Shown here in pieces: positions 44,199 to 53,402 of a stretch of DNA of 64,000 nucleotides. Under the pieces are notes generated by a model. It searched no databases. It was not told where the DNA came from and saw only the letters and a program-made list of their open reading frames with translations. The position numbers and the translations under genes are program-made. The stretch is taken from NCBI GenBank assembly GCA_028280805.1, contig JANQLB010000125.1, forward strand, positions 50,807 to 114,806, read 5' to 3'. The DNA is from Tissierellales bacterium (GTDB lineage Bacteria > Bacillota > Clostridia > Tissierellales > VENL01). Position 1 is the first letter of the stretch; every line of letters begins with the position of its first letter.

Positions 44199-44888
44199 TT
44201 ATTGAATTGACGTTTTTGTATATTTACTATCTGTATTTTTCAAAAGAACAGATAATTTTTCTACTACATTTGCAGCTAAATCTAAAATAGCATCTGAAAA
44301 CCTTAGAGGCTCATTATCTTGATTACTGCAATCCTGTGGATCAGAAAATACTAGATAGCTTCTACATGCAAAAGGTCGCACCTCATAAATAATACATTCC
44401 CCTGACTCAGATAAAAATGGACATATTTTTTTCTGACTATTATCTTCTAGTTTTTTAATGTATATTTCAAAATCATCATTACCTAAGCTATTTTTTAAAT
44501 ATTCTTTGATATATTTAACTTCTATCAATGTTGCAGTAGGGTATTTATTACAGCAGGCACAGCATCCTTTGCTGCAAGATGAAAATTTTTCGACTTCTTC
44601 TAAAGATGAATCAATAATATCATATAACTTTTTTAGGTAATCTAAGGCAATTTTAACCTCAATGCCTTTACCTTCAAATGATTTTTCTTTAAATTTATTA
44701 AGGCTTGTATTTAAAGCTACAATTTTTCTTAAATTTTTATTAATTTTATTTTTATCAATTAAAACTGCTTGATCGTTGTAATTGTAAGTTATTAAATATT
44801 TAGTATTAAGGCAGCAATCCATATACCTCTTTTTACTTCCACAGGGGCAAGGCTCGTTTCTGCCTATCTGTAATCCTTGTAACCTCAT
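44199..44888 (-). CDS. SEC-C plus YkgJ-type cysteine-cluster protein
   Basis: A 229-residue protein with an N-terminal SEC-C zinc motif (GRNEPCPCGSKKRYMDCC, about 8-25), a helical linker, and a YkgJ-type CxxxCCxxC domain: SCSKGCCACCNKYP (about 103-116), then CPFLSESGECIIYEVRPFAC (about 156-175). YkgJ proteins are thought to bind zinc or an iron-sulfur cluster, and SEC-C domains bind zinc and often accompany protein quality-control factors. Function unknown. The ATG follows AAAGGGGG. No neighbour is cotranscribed. Confidence 0.85.
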   Translation of the reverse strand: MRLQGLQIGRNEPCPCGSKKRYMDCCLNTKYLITYNYNDQAVLIDKNKINKNLRKIVALNTSLNKFKEKSFEGKGIEVKIALDYLKKLYDIIDSSLEEVEKFSSCSKGCCACCNKYPTATLIEVKYIKEYLKNSLGNDDFEIYIKKLEDNSQKKICPFLSESGECIIYEVRPFACRSYLVFSDPQDCSNQDNEPLRFSDAILDLAANVVEKLSVLLKNTDSKYTKTSIQ

Positions 44889-44984
44889 TTAATTCCCCCT
44901 TTTAATCTTAATTATTTTCTTTATACATTTATATTCTAATTAAATAACAAACATACATGTCATAAAGTTATTAAAACAGAAAAG

Positions 44985-45019
44985 AAAAAGGACTGTTTTC
45001 TAAAATAGAAAACAGTCCT
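44985..45019 (-). terminator. Terminator after rtcB
   Basis: A 13-bp perfect stem AGGACTGTTTTCT (44989-45001)/AGAAAACAGTCCT (45007-45019), loop AAAAT, followed on the minus strand by TTTTTCTTTT. Confidence 0.9.
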
Positions 45020-45047
45020 GAATTACTAAGTTATTTAAATTTTTTCA

Positions 45048-46271
45048 TTATGCTTTAAAATTATACAAAGGTTTAATTATATCTATTATTTCTACTGATT
45101 CTTTAACATTTCTTATAATCTCTTCAATAGGTTTATAAGCCATAGGTGCTTCATCAATAGTAGATTCATTAACTGAAGTAGTATATATGTCTTTCATTGT
45201 TTGTTTATATTCTTCTAAACTGAAATTTTCTTTAGCCTTTCCTCTGCTCATCAACCTTCCGGCTCCGTGAGGTGCAGAATAATTCCAGTCCGGATTTCCT
45301 TTACCAATAGCTATTATAGACCCGTCTCTCATATTAATAGGTATTAAAACTTTTTCGCCCTTTTTTGCTGATATAGCACCTTTTCTTAAAATATTATCAT
45401 CTATGTCTATATAGTTATGGATGGTCTGAAACTTATTTAAATTCCTAAAATTCAAACTTAAACATTCTTCAACTATTCTTTTAGCCATAACTTCTCTATT
45501 TAAATTAGCATAACTTTGAACTATATTCATATCATGCAGATAATCTTCCATTAGCTTACCTTCTAAATAGCATAAATCTTTCGGTATTTTACAATCTTTT
45601 GTATACTGTTTTCTTAATTCTTTTAAGGCATTCTGAATTTCTTTTCTTCTGCCCTGCTTCTTATATGACTTAATTAAATCTCTTTTTCCTTTTTCAAATT
45701 CTTCGTTCAATCCATTGTGATAGTCATAAGCTCTCTTTTGATAATATTTAGCAACTTGATTACCTAAATTTCTACTACCGCTATGAACTACCAAATACTT
45801 AGTACCATTACTATCTACATTAATTTCTATGAAATGATTACCTCCACCAAGACTACCTAATGCTCTATTGAATTCTTTTGAAGATTTAGGAATTTCTCTA
45901 AAACATAATAGCTTTTCAATCTCTTTTTTATAATCAGTTTTTGGATTTTGATTAATATTAAAACCACTTGGTATATTAGCCCTTATATAATTATCTATAT
46001 TTTCAAAATCTAAATCAATATCTCCTAATTCAATAGTTATCATACCGCATCCAATATCTACACCTACTAAATTAGGTACTATTCTATCTTTTATGGTCAT
46101 TGTAGTTCCAATTACACAACCAGCTCCAGCGTGTGTGTCAGGCATTATTCTTATTTTACTTCCAATTATAAACTCTTGATTTAATAGTTCTTTGACTTGT
46201 TCTACTGCACTTTCTTCAACATTATCAGTAAATATTTTAGCAAAGTTATATTGTCCTTTTACTTCTATCAT
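45048..46271 (-). CDS. rtcB: RtcB-family RNA ligase
   Basis: A 407-residue GTP-dependent ligase that joins 3'-phosphate or 2',3'-cyclic phosphate RNA ends to 5'-OH ends, repairing broken RNA. Manganese ligands and motifs are PDTHAGAGCVIGTTM (about 44-58), LVGVDIGCGM (about 70), GGGNHFIEI, VHSGSRNLG, and the guanylylated His in YSAPHGAGRLMSRGKAKE (about 333-350). No archease or RtcA gene is adjacent. It begins 2 bases after the yebC stop, so the two are one operon. Confidence 0.92.
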   Translation of the reverse strand: MIEVKGQYNFAKIFTDNVEESAVEQVKELLNQEFIIGSKIRIMPDTHAGAGCVIGTTMTIKDRIVPNLVGVDIGCGMITIELGDIDLDFENIDNYIRANIPSGFNINQNPKTDYKKEIEKLLCFREIPKSSKEFNRALGSLGGGNHFIEINVDSNGTKYLVVHSGSRNLGNQVAKYYQKRAYDYHNGLNEEFEKGKRDLIKSYKKQGRRKEIQNALKELRKQYTKDCKIPKDLCYLEGKLMEDYLHDMNIVQSYANLNREVMAKRIVEECLSLNFRNLNKFQTIHNYIDIDDNILRKGAISAKKGEKVLIPINMRDGSIIAIGKGNPDWNYSAPHGAGRLMSRGKAKENFSLEEYKQTMKDIYTTSVNESTIDEAPMAYKPIEEIIRNVKESVEIIDIIKPLYNFKA

Positions 46272-46273
46272 AT

Positions 46274-47005
46274 TTATTCCTCCATATTCCAGTTATACCA
46301 CACTTCTTGAACATCGTCACAATCCTCAAGAGAGTCAATTAGCTTTAACATTTTTTTGATGTCTGTTTCATCAGTCAATTTAGTTTCATTTTGAGGTAGA
46401 AAAGAAACTTCTGCGGTTGAGAATCTAAATCCTGCTTCTTTAAGTTTATTTCTTACAGATATAAAATCTGAAGGATCCGTTATTATTTCAAAGTAATCTT
46501 TTTGAGCTTGAAAATCTTCAGCTCCAGACTCTAGAACTGACATCATTACTTCTTCCTCATTCATATCTTCACATCTATCTATTATTAATATCCCCTTCCT
46601 ATCAAACATAAAAGAAACACACCCATCTGAACCTAAATTACCTCCATTTTTTGAAAAATAGTGTCTTATATCAGCTGCCGTTCTATTTTTATTATCTGTT
46701 AAACATTGAACCATAACTGCAACACCATTAGGTCCATAACCTTCATACCTTATCTGTTCATAGTTTACTCCATCCATATCTCCCATACCCTTCTTTATTG
46801 CTCTATCAATGTTATCATTGGGCATGTTTTGAGCCTTTGCTTTTTCAATTGCGTTTTGCAGTTCAGCATTATATTCAGAATCTTTACCGCCTGCTCTTAC
46901 TGCCACAGTTATTGCTCTTGCAAGTTTTGTAAATATTTTTGCCTTTTTAGCATCTTGTCTTCCTTTTCTATGTTTAATATTAGACCATTTTGAATGTCCA
47001 GCCAT
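46274..47005 (-). CDS. yebC: YebC/PmpR/TACO1 family protein
   Basis: A 243-residue three-domain YebC protein. [21 protein letters not shown] at the start, [21 protein letters not shown], the [13 protein letters not shown] loop and [19 protein letters not shown] are all standard. It was long listed as a transcription regulator; recent work on the family points to translation of problem sequences such as polyproline. It is first in an operon with rtcB, which would fit an RNA or translation-repair role. The ATG is preceded by AAGGAGG. Confidence 0.93.
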   Translation of the reverse strand: MAGHSKWSNIKHRKGRQDAKKAKIFTKLARAITVAVRAGGKDSEYNAELQNAIEKAKAQNMPNDNIDRAIKKGMGDMDGVNYEQIRYEGYGPNGVAVMVQCLTDNKNRTAADIRHYFSKNGGNLGSDGCVSFMFDRKGILIIDRCEDMNEEEVMMSVLESGAEDFQAQKDYFEIITDPSDFISVRNKLKEAGFRFSTAEVSFLPQNETKLTDETDIKKMLKLIDSLEDCDDVQEVWYNWNMEE

Positions 47006-47152
47006 TTTAATCCTCCTTGTTAATATTATATATAAAATAAATTCTTATATCCTCAACATTATATTAACTTTCCAGTTGAAAATTTTATAAACATATTTTA
47101 TCTTTATATATTATAAAAAATAATTCCAGTAAAATCAATCCATAATATTTCT

Positions 47153-47196
47153 AATAAAGAAAAGCGAATGAAAATCATCATCCGCTTTTCTTTATT
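47153..47196. terminator. Terminator at the end of the ABC transporter operon
   Basis: A 14-bp stem AATAAAGAAAAGCG/CGCTTTTCTTTATT with a 16-base loop that can pair further. It overlaps the stop codon of the last permease gene; A/T tracts in the stem give T-runs on both strands. Confidence 0.75.
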
Positions 47197-48526
47197 AAGT
47201 TCTAAGTTTATTTTTTAACTCTACCCTTTTTCTCCAAGCATGAAGTCCTAAAGATATACCAATTACACCGTAAACTACAAAAGCTCTAAAAAACTCACCT
47301 ATCTGAGCATCTCCAAATAAATTTCTTCCAGCTAGAGGTGATACTATAAAAAGTGTATGGAACAACACTGTTCCTAATATAGCCTGCCCTACTGTAGCTT
47401 TTGATACTGAAGCTCCTCCAATTAATAAAGCTGCAATTGAGAACATACCTATCTGCTCGTGACTTCCATAAGTATTCAATGTACCTATATTTTGCAGAAA
47501 AATTAATTGACCCCAAGCAGCTAATACTGTTGAAATAATAATAGCTAAAACTCTTACCTTATCAACATTTATACCAGATACCTTGGCAATATGCTTATCC
47601 TGACCAACAGTCCTAAAATCTTGCCCTAACTTGGTTTTAACGATTAGAGTGTTAAAAAGACAAAGAATCACTATAACAAAAGCTGTAATCATAGGTAAAT
47701 TTATCATACTTAATGAAGAATCTCCTGTCATTATCAAAATACTTACTACAAGTAATATTAAACACACGGTTATGTTAAATATATATTTAACACAATTGTT
47801 CATAAAAGGCTTTTTATTGCCTCTACGATACTTGATAATGTCAACAGCTAATTTAATTCCAAAATAGAGTAACACTAAACCACAAAGTATTATAATGATG
47901 TAAAAAATCGGAAATTTCCATATTTCATCAAGAGCATATTTAATTCCGGTAGATTCAAGTCCTCCTGATAAATCAATAGTATTTCGTACTCCAACTCCGT
48001 GAGAAAGGATAAGTACATCATTCTTCATTGGTATAACTGTTCCGACTAAAAATAGAAATGTCAACTGATACAGGCCGTTTGCGAAGAACCCTAATATCAT
48101 ACTAGCAATCATTTCCTGTCCCTTAGTCTTATTCAAAAGTTTTCCGGTTAAATAGCCGAAAAATAAAGCAAAAGGAAATGATAAAACTACACATAATAAA
48201 AATCCCCATATCCCGGTAACTCCCCAGTGAGTAACTGCTATAATAGCAATCTGTCCTGCCATTGCACCTATTACGATACTAAAATTAAGACCCATACCTG
48301 CTAGTACAGGTATTATTAATGACAATACTAAAAATGAGTTTCTAGTTAACCTAGTAACTAATTCACTAACTACAAAAAAAATCGGTAGACCTGAAAGCTC
48401 TATTCCTATAAGGCATAAAACAAGAAAAATTATTGTAACAATATTTTTCATAAAAATATCTTTTATTTTTTTTAATACAGTTTTATCTTTATTATTTGAT
48501 AGATGTATCCTATTAATCTGAGCCAT
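47195..48526 (-). CDS. ABC transporter permease, second subunit (RbsC/BMP type)
   Basis: A 443-residue inner-membrane permease of the BPD_transp_2 family. About ten hydrophobic segments are visible, with the family motif region around FRTVGQDKHIAKVSGINVDK (about 315-335) and IAALLIGGASVSKATVGQAIL (about 375-395). It pairs with the permease encoded just upstream; both begin with a similar pattern (MIASMILGFFANG here, MMIATYTGFS there). It is the last gene of a four-gene importer operon, 1 base after the other permease. ATG follows GGAGGGG. Confidence 0.88.
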   Translation of the reverse strand: MAQINRIHLSNNKDKTVLKKIKDIFMKNIVTIIFLVLCLIGIELSGLPIFFVVSELVTRLTRNSFLVLSLIIPVLAGMGLNFSIVIGAMAGQIAIIAVTHWGVTGIWGFLLCVVLSFPFALFFGYLTGKLLNKTKGQEMIASMILGFFANGLYQLTFLFLVGTVIPMKNDVLILSHGVGVRNTIDLSGGLESTGIKYALDEIWKFPIFYIIIILCGLVLLYFGIKLAVDIIKYRRGNKKPFMNNCVKYIFNITVCLILLVVSILIMTGDSSLSMINLPMITAFVIVILCLFNTLIVKTKLGQDFRTVGQDKHIAKVSGINVDKVRVLAIIISTVLAAWGQLIFLQNIGTLNTYGSHEQIGMFSIAALLIGGASVSKATVGQAILGTVLFHTLFIVSPLAGRNLFGDAQIGEFFRAFVVYGVIGISLGLHAWRKRVELKNKLRT

Positions 48527-48527
48527 A

Positions 48528-49568
48528 TTATTCCCCTCCGTTCACTTTAGTTAAAGCATAAAGGATTATACCATTCTGCACTATCATACGAAGAGACTCT
48601 GATATATTCCCTTCCTTTATAATTGAACTCGCAACAGGTAATGATACTGTCAAAAGACCCTGAAATAAAAACACACCTAATATAACGTTCGATATTTTTG
48701 CCTTTTGTGCAGATGCACCACCAATTAATACTGCTGCTACTGCCGGGAAAGCCATCATTAGAGGAGCTTGGTATAATTGAAAAAAGCCGTAACTTTGAGC
48801 ATATACTATAATACCTACAGCTCCAAGAACTGTTGATAATATAGTTCCTGTAATTCTATTTTTATCTACATTAATTCCACAAGCTAAAGAAAATTTAGGA
48901 TTGGCTCCTGATGCTTTCAACGCAAGACCTGTTTTACTTCTCAGAAATAGCCATACTAAAATACAACAAACGAAAAAGAATAATAACAACCCAGTGGGTA
49001 TTTTGACTTTTCCTATTGGAAATTCCCACAATTCATTTAATATATCAGCAAATCGTTCTCCTAGTGATATTGTAACCCTTAGACCTTTACCTATCGGCCA
49101 TACCATTTCCGGACTTTTAAAAGGCATTATCAGCCACCCTATGCTCATAAGAAATACAATTGAGAATCCTGTATAGGTAGCAATCATCATCTCTGAACCC
49201 TTTACTCTGTTTAATAATTGTGCATATACCCACCCGACTATTACAGCAATAGGAATTGCTATAACTATGGCAGCAGCAAATCCCCATCCGTCATATAAGT
49301 TTAATTCAATACTCATTAATCCACCTATTAAACCGCATATTATCCCTAGTGATAATCCAAAGTTTGGCCCTGTGCCTGATAATATTGCAGGTACCATAGC
49401 TAATACAAATACTCCGTTCATCCCTATTCTTACAAGGACTTGGTGTGTAAGCATATCTATAGGTAATTCTAGTAAAACAGCCATAACACATGTTAAAATA
49501 AAAAATAATGTTATGATTATCCTTGGAAGACCTATACTGTTAGTTATTTTTCTAATTGTTTCTGCCAT
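48528..49568 (-). CDS. ABC transporter permease, first subunit (RbsC/BMP type)
   Basis: A 346-residue BPD_transp_2 permease with about nine hydrophobic segments. The coupling-loop region LKASGANPKFSLACGINVDKN (about 213-233, in two parts) and AAVLIGGASAQKAKISNVILG are standard for simple-sugar or nucleoside importers. The start codon overlaps the ATPase stop (TAATG), so translation is coupled. The pair of distinct permeases implies a heterodimeric channel. Confidence 0.9.
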   Translation of the reverse strand: MAETIRKITNSIGLPRIIITLFFILTCVMAVLLELPIDMLTHQVLVRIGMNGVFVLAMVPAILSGTGPNFGLSLGIICGLIGGLMSIELNLYDGWGFAAAIVIAIPIAVIVGWVYAQLLNRVKGSEMMIATYTGFSIVFLMSIGWLIMPFKSPEMVWPIGKGLRVTISLGERFADILNELWEFPIGKVKIPTGLLLFFFVCCILVWLFLRSKTGLALKASGANPKFSLACGINVDKNRITGTILSTVLGAVGIIVYAQSYGFFQLYQAPLMMAFPAVAAVLIGGASAQKAKISNVILGVFLFQGLLTVSLPVASSIIKEGNISESLRMIVQNGIILYALTKVNGGE

Positions 49569-51175
49569 TATAGAGCCTCCCCTCTGTTAATTTTATGATA
49601 CTCTCCAGACATCATTAATCCGAAATCAACATCACTATCTGTCGGCATCAATATACCCTCCAGCTTACCTTCGGAAATAATAGCTATCCTGCTACAAACA
49701 GATCTTAATTCTCCTAACTCACTAGATGTCATTACTATAGTCATTCCTAGCTGATTGTTAAGTTTAACCAACAAGTCTAAAACCAGTTTTTTTGCTCCAA
49801 CGTCAATTCCACGAGTCGGCTCGGATACCAGCAGTATATCCGGATTAAGAGTTAATGCTCTTGCTATACATACCTTCTGCTGATTACCTCCACTTAGTCT
49901 TTTAGTCATTTGATGAGGTCCTCTGCATCTAATATCTAAATCTTTAATCATTTTTAAGGCATGTTTTCTAATCTTACCTTTATTCATTTGTGTAAAGGGT
50001 AAAAGTTTAATAATAAATTTATTCTGCATCTGCATTGCTGTCATAGCTATATTCAGCTCAATCGAGGAATCAAGAAGCAGTCCTATACCCTTTCTGTCTT
50101 CCGAAACAAATCCTATACCGTTTTTTATACTTTCCTTAGGGTTGTTAAGTTCAAGTTTCTTATCTTCAAGGTAAATTTCGCCTTGTGTGGGATACAATCC
50201 CATTATTCCATTGGCTATACCTATTTTTCCTTGACCGGCCAGCCCTCCAATACCAAGTATTTCTCCTTTTCTAACATCTAGATTTATTCCTTTTACCTGT
50301 TCTCCACGCATAGAAACTCTAAGGTTTCTTATCTTAAGAATTATTTCTTTATCGTCAAAGCTTTTTTCATCTTTATTTGAATTCATTATTCCTTCAATTC
50401 TTCTTCCTACCATTAGTTCTGCTAACTCAGATACACTGGTTTGTTCCTTCTGTTTTAATGACACAACTTCTCCGTCCCTTAATATGGTTATGTTATCTGC
50501 TACTTGCATAACTTCATCTAATCTATGTGTTATAAATAAAATAGCTATTCCGGTATCAGCTAGAGTTTTCATTGCGTTTAAGAGATTATCTGCCTCGCTT
50601 TCAGCCAAAACTGCTGTAGGTTCATCAAATACAAGGAGTTTAATATTTCTTTTATCAATTTCTCTAGCTATTTCAACGAACTGCATATGACCTATCGGTA
50701 ATCCTGCTATTTTTGATTTTTCATTAACATCCATACCTAATGTATCTAAACATTCTCTAGCATCCCTATTCATACTTTTAGTATCTAAAGTTTTTAATTT
50801 ACTGCTGAATACTCTACTTAAAAGATTGTTTTTAGTTGTTTCTCTGTTAAGTTTAATATTTTCAGTTATAGAAAAGCCCGGTATAAGCATAAATTCTTGA
50901 TGAACCATTCCAATACCTAAATCTAATGATTCTTTCGGAGACTTTATATCAACTCTTTTACCGTCTATGATTACTTCCCCTTCAAAGCCTCCTGTAGAAT
51001 GTATAACCGGCATACCAAATAATATATTCATTAAAGTTGATTTGCCGGCTCCGTTTTCACCTAAAAGAGCATGAATTTCTCCTGATTTAACATTTAAATT
51101 TACACTATTTAAAACCTTATTGTTAAAAAATACCTTGCTTATATCCTTCATCTGCAAAGTGTATTCTTGAGTCAA
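49568..51175 (-). CDS. ABC transporter ATP-binding protein, two-domain sugar/nucleoside type
   Basis: A 535-residue ATPase with two nucleotide-binding domains in one chain (MglA/RbsA/NupO layout). Domain 1 has Walker A GENGAGKSTLMNILFG (about 36-51), a signature-like region LPIGHMQFVEIAREID rather than LSGGQ, and Walker B LLVFDEPTAVL. Domain 2 has a degenerate Walker A GLAGQGKIGIANGIMG but an intact LSGGNQQKVCIARAL and LLVSEPTRGIDVGAK. Such asymmetry is usual in this class. The start is TTG 51175 seven bases after AAGGGGG; no better ATG exists. Confidence 0.92.
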   Translation of the reverse strand: MTQEYTLQMKDISKVFFNNKVLNSVNLNVKSGEIHALLGENGAGKSTLMNILFGMPVIHSTGGFEGEVIIDGKRVDIKSPKESLDLGIGMVHQEFMLIPGFSITENIKLNRETTKNNLLSRVFSSKLKTLDTKSMNRDARECLDTLGMDVNEKSKIAGLPIGHMQFVEIAREIDKRNIKLLVFDEPTAVLAESEADNLLNAMKTLADTGIAILFITHRLDEVMQVADNITILRDGEVVSLKQKEQTSVSELAELMVGRRIEGIMNSNKDEKSFDDKEIILKIRNLRVSMRGEQVKGINLDVRKGEILGIGGLAGQGKIGIANGIMGLYPTQGEIYLEDKKLELNNPKESIKNGIGFVSEDRKGIGLLLDSSIELNIAMTAMQMQNKFIIKLLPFTQMNKGKIRKHALKMIKDLDIRCRGPHQMTKRLSGGNQQKVCIARALTLNPDILLVSEPTRGIDVGAKKLVLDLLVKLNNQLGMTIVMTSSELGELRSVCSRIAIISEGKLEGILMPTDSDVDFGLMMSGEYHKINRGEAL

Positions 51176-51192
51176 TGTTTTACCCCCTTCCT

Positions 51193-51234
51193 AAAATAAA
51201 AGAAATAAGGCTGCAACACTATTGGCAGCCTTAT
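51193..51234 (-). terminator. Hairpin between binding-protein and ATPase genes
   Basis: ATAAGGCTGC (51205-51214) pairs with GCAGCCTTAT (51225-51234), ten-base loop, then TTCTTTTATTTT on the minus strand. It lies directly after the binding-protein stop and before the ATPase. It probably lets most transcripts end after the binding protein, giving that subunit in excess. Confidence 0.75.
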
Positions 51235-51251
51235 CCGATATAACTACCTAC

Positions 51252-52412
51252 TTAGAAATCAATAAAGCCAGATAATACCAGCAGATAATTTTCATACTCT
51301 TTGTCGTTAACTTCATCTATGTAAGGAGCAACAGTCATATCAATTTCACTAGCATCATCTAAGTATTTATCCAGATATTTATTAAATTTCTCTTCAACTA
51401 CTTCAACATCAAGCCTTCCATCTGTTTCGCCTTCAATATAAGCTTTTGCATATTCAACGCCAGCCTCTACAAACATCATGTTCATTGGTACAGGCCATGT
51501 TGATAATCTTCCAGAAGCTCCTTCTTTAGCTACCTTTTCTTTAATCTCACTTACAACATATGCTATATCACCCTTCTTATCATCAGGTATTTTTATACCC
51601 AATGCACCCGGAAATCCATGATAAGGCGAAGGACAACACGGTTGCGGATAGATTGCTCCTTCTTCAATCGTAGCTTTAATTAATGGCTCTTGCATTGAAC
51701 AGTTTGTTGCGAAAAAGGCTGTATCTTTACCATAAACGGATACCTTTCTAGGAACATCCTCCAATATAAACTGCTGAGCACCAGGTATACCAGAGTCACC
51801 AGTCGGATCAGGAGCTGTTGCATCTACAAACTCCATTCCCAGTTCTTCGCATTTTTCTCTAAATATTTCTCTTCTGGCGGATAAAAGTGCATATGCCATA
51901 TGTCTTGGGAATGAATAATGTACAAAAACTTCAGCCCCTTGCTTCTTAGCCTGCTCTGGTACTGCATATCCCATGCCTAAATCATCCATTTGAAATACTA
52001 CATCTGCTTTCTGAGAAATCATTGGAGGGTCTTCTCCCGATGTTCCGATAACAAACAAAATATCATCTCTAGTTTCTCTTACTTTGTCAATAGCTGCCGA
52101 AGTTCCCGGTATACCTTGAACAATTACAATTGCCTTTACATCAGGATCAGAAGCCATAGTCATAACATTTGCAATTACTGTTTCTAGTTCTTTTGTAAAC
52201 TGATCAGGATATGTCTGAATAAGAATTCTGTCTTCGCCATAGATCTTTTGAACCTCTTGAGCTGCTCTGTATTCTTCTTCATTTTGAGATACAGTACCAG
52301 TCATTATCCCTATCTTCCATTTTTCATTATTTTTACCTGAGTCATCTCCACAAGCTGTAATACTTATAAGCATAATCAAAGTTAGTATTAAAACTAGACA
52401 TTTTCTAAACAT
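51252..52412 (-). CDS. DUF3798 lipoprotein, presumed ABC importer binding protein
   Basis: A 386-residue exported lipoprotein: signal peptide with lipobox ITAC (Cys21), then a periplasmic-binding-type fold of the DUF3798 family (WKIGIMTGTVSQNEEEY, DPDVKAIVIVQGIPGTSAA, FFATNCSMQEPLIKATIEEG, YPQPCCPSPYHGFPGALGIK). Such proteins occur beside RbsC-like permeases in clostridia, and their ligand is unknown. The fold start recalls type 1 sugar/nucleoside binding proteins. It is the first gene of the transporter operon, followed by an attenuating hairpin. Conserved Cys residues near 290 are unusual for an exported protein. Confidence 0.88.
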   Translation of the reverse strand: MFRKCLVLILTLIMLISITACGDDSGKNNEKWKIGIMTGTVSQNEEEYRAAQEVQKIYGEDRILIQTYPDQFTKELETVIANVMTMASDPDVKAIVIVQGIPGTSAAIDKVRETRDDILFVIGTSGEDPPMISQKADVVFQMDDLGMGYAVPEQAKKQGAEVFVHYSFPRHMAYALLSARREIFREKCEELGMEFVDATAPDPTGDSGIPGAQQFILEDVPRKVSVYGKDTAFFATNCSMQEPLIKATIEEGAIYPQPCCPSPYHGFPGALGIKIPDDKKGDIAYVVSEIKEKVAKEGASGRLSTWPVPMNMMFVEAGVEYAKAYIEGETDGRLDVEVVEEKFNKYLDKYLDDASEIDMTVAPYIDEVNDKEYENYLLVLSGFIDF

Positions 52413-52569
52413 AAATTTCCCCCTTTAATATTTTTTGTTAATAAATATTTTCTATATAACAATATGCATGTCTATATAATTTTATTAATCAAACATAAAA
52501 TATATTTATAGGAAAATTTTTTCAATTCATAATAAAGCATATAAATTTCAATGCATATTTATTATTATC

Positions 52570-52602
52570 AAAAAAAAATAGAGTAGGATTTTAATCCCAC
52601 TC
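52570..52602 (-). terminator. Terminator after nadE
   Basis: GAGTAGGAT (52581-52589) pairs with ATCCCACTC (52594-52602, one wobble), and a run of nine T follows closely on the minus strand (52578-52570). Confidence 0.85.
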
Positions 52603-52619
52603 CATTTAATAGTTTGATA

Positions 52620-53339
52620 TTATCTTTTAAACATTAAAGGCATTCTTCTTTTATGAGAAGTTAATCTATTTAATTTTTCAATCTTTTTCTTGACATCATC
52701 CGGAGCTTCTCCGGTTTTAATATAGTTATCTAAATCCCTATAAGTCATACCCATTTCTTCTTCGTCAGTTTGGCCCTCCCAAAGTCCTGCTGAAGGAGGT
52801 TTTGTTATTATAATATCCGGAATATTTAAGTATTTAGCCAGTTCCCTTACTTCACTCTTAACAAAATCAGCTATAGGAAAAATATCAACACCGCTATCTC
52901 CATGCTTAGTAAAGTAACCTAAAGTAAACTCAGATTTGTTTCCAGTACCAACTACAAGATAGTTATTTTTCTGAGCAAAATAATATAAAGCAGTCATCCT
53001 AAGTCTTGGTTTAACGTTAGAAACAGCCAAATCATGAGAATTATTATCCCGAACAGTATCTAGCAGTGTATCAAAAGTTTTTGACAAATCAACCTTTAAT
53101 ACCTCTAAATCTAAAGCATCTGCAACTATCATGGAATGTTCCTCATCTTCAATATTACTGTGACAAGGCATAATTATGCCTAAAGAATTATCCGGAAATG
53201 CAATTTTAGCAAGCTTTGCAACAACAGCAGAATCAATACCTCCACTCAAACCAAAAACTAATCCTCTGCAATTTGCTTCCTCAACTCTATCTTGCATCCA
53301 TTTTATAATATCATTAACTATCCCTTGAATGTTCTCCAT
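52620..53339 (-). CDS. nadE: NH3-dependent NAD+ synthetase
   Basis: A 239-residue NAD synthetase that amidates nicotinate adenine dinucleotide. The PP-loop FGLSGGIDSAVVAKLA lies at about 29-44; GTGNKSEFTLGYFTKHGDSG (about 131-150) and ITKPPSAGLWEGQTDEEEMG follow. No N-terminal nitrilase domain is present, so free ammonia is the likely donor. The ATG follows GGAGG. It is 63 bases downstream of cysK and ends at a terminator. Confidence 0.95.
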   Translation of the reverse strand: MENIQGIVNDIIKWMQDRVEEANCRGLVFGLSGGIDSAVVAKLAKIAFPDNSLGIIMPCHSNIEDEEHSMIVADALDLEVLKVDLSKTFDTLLDTVRDNNSHDLAVSNVKPRLRMTALYYFAQKNNYLVVGTGNKSEFTLGYFTKHGDSGVDIFPIADFVKSEVRELAKYLNIPDIIITKPPSAGLWEGQTDEEEMGMTYRDLDNYIKTGEAPDDVKKKIEKLNRLTSHKRRMPLMFKR

Positions 53340-53402
53340 ATTATAACCTCCAATGATTTTTCATGTTCTATGATAGCACATTAAGGAATGTCAAGCAATG
53401 CT

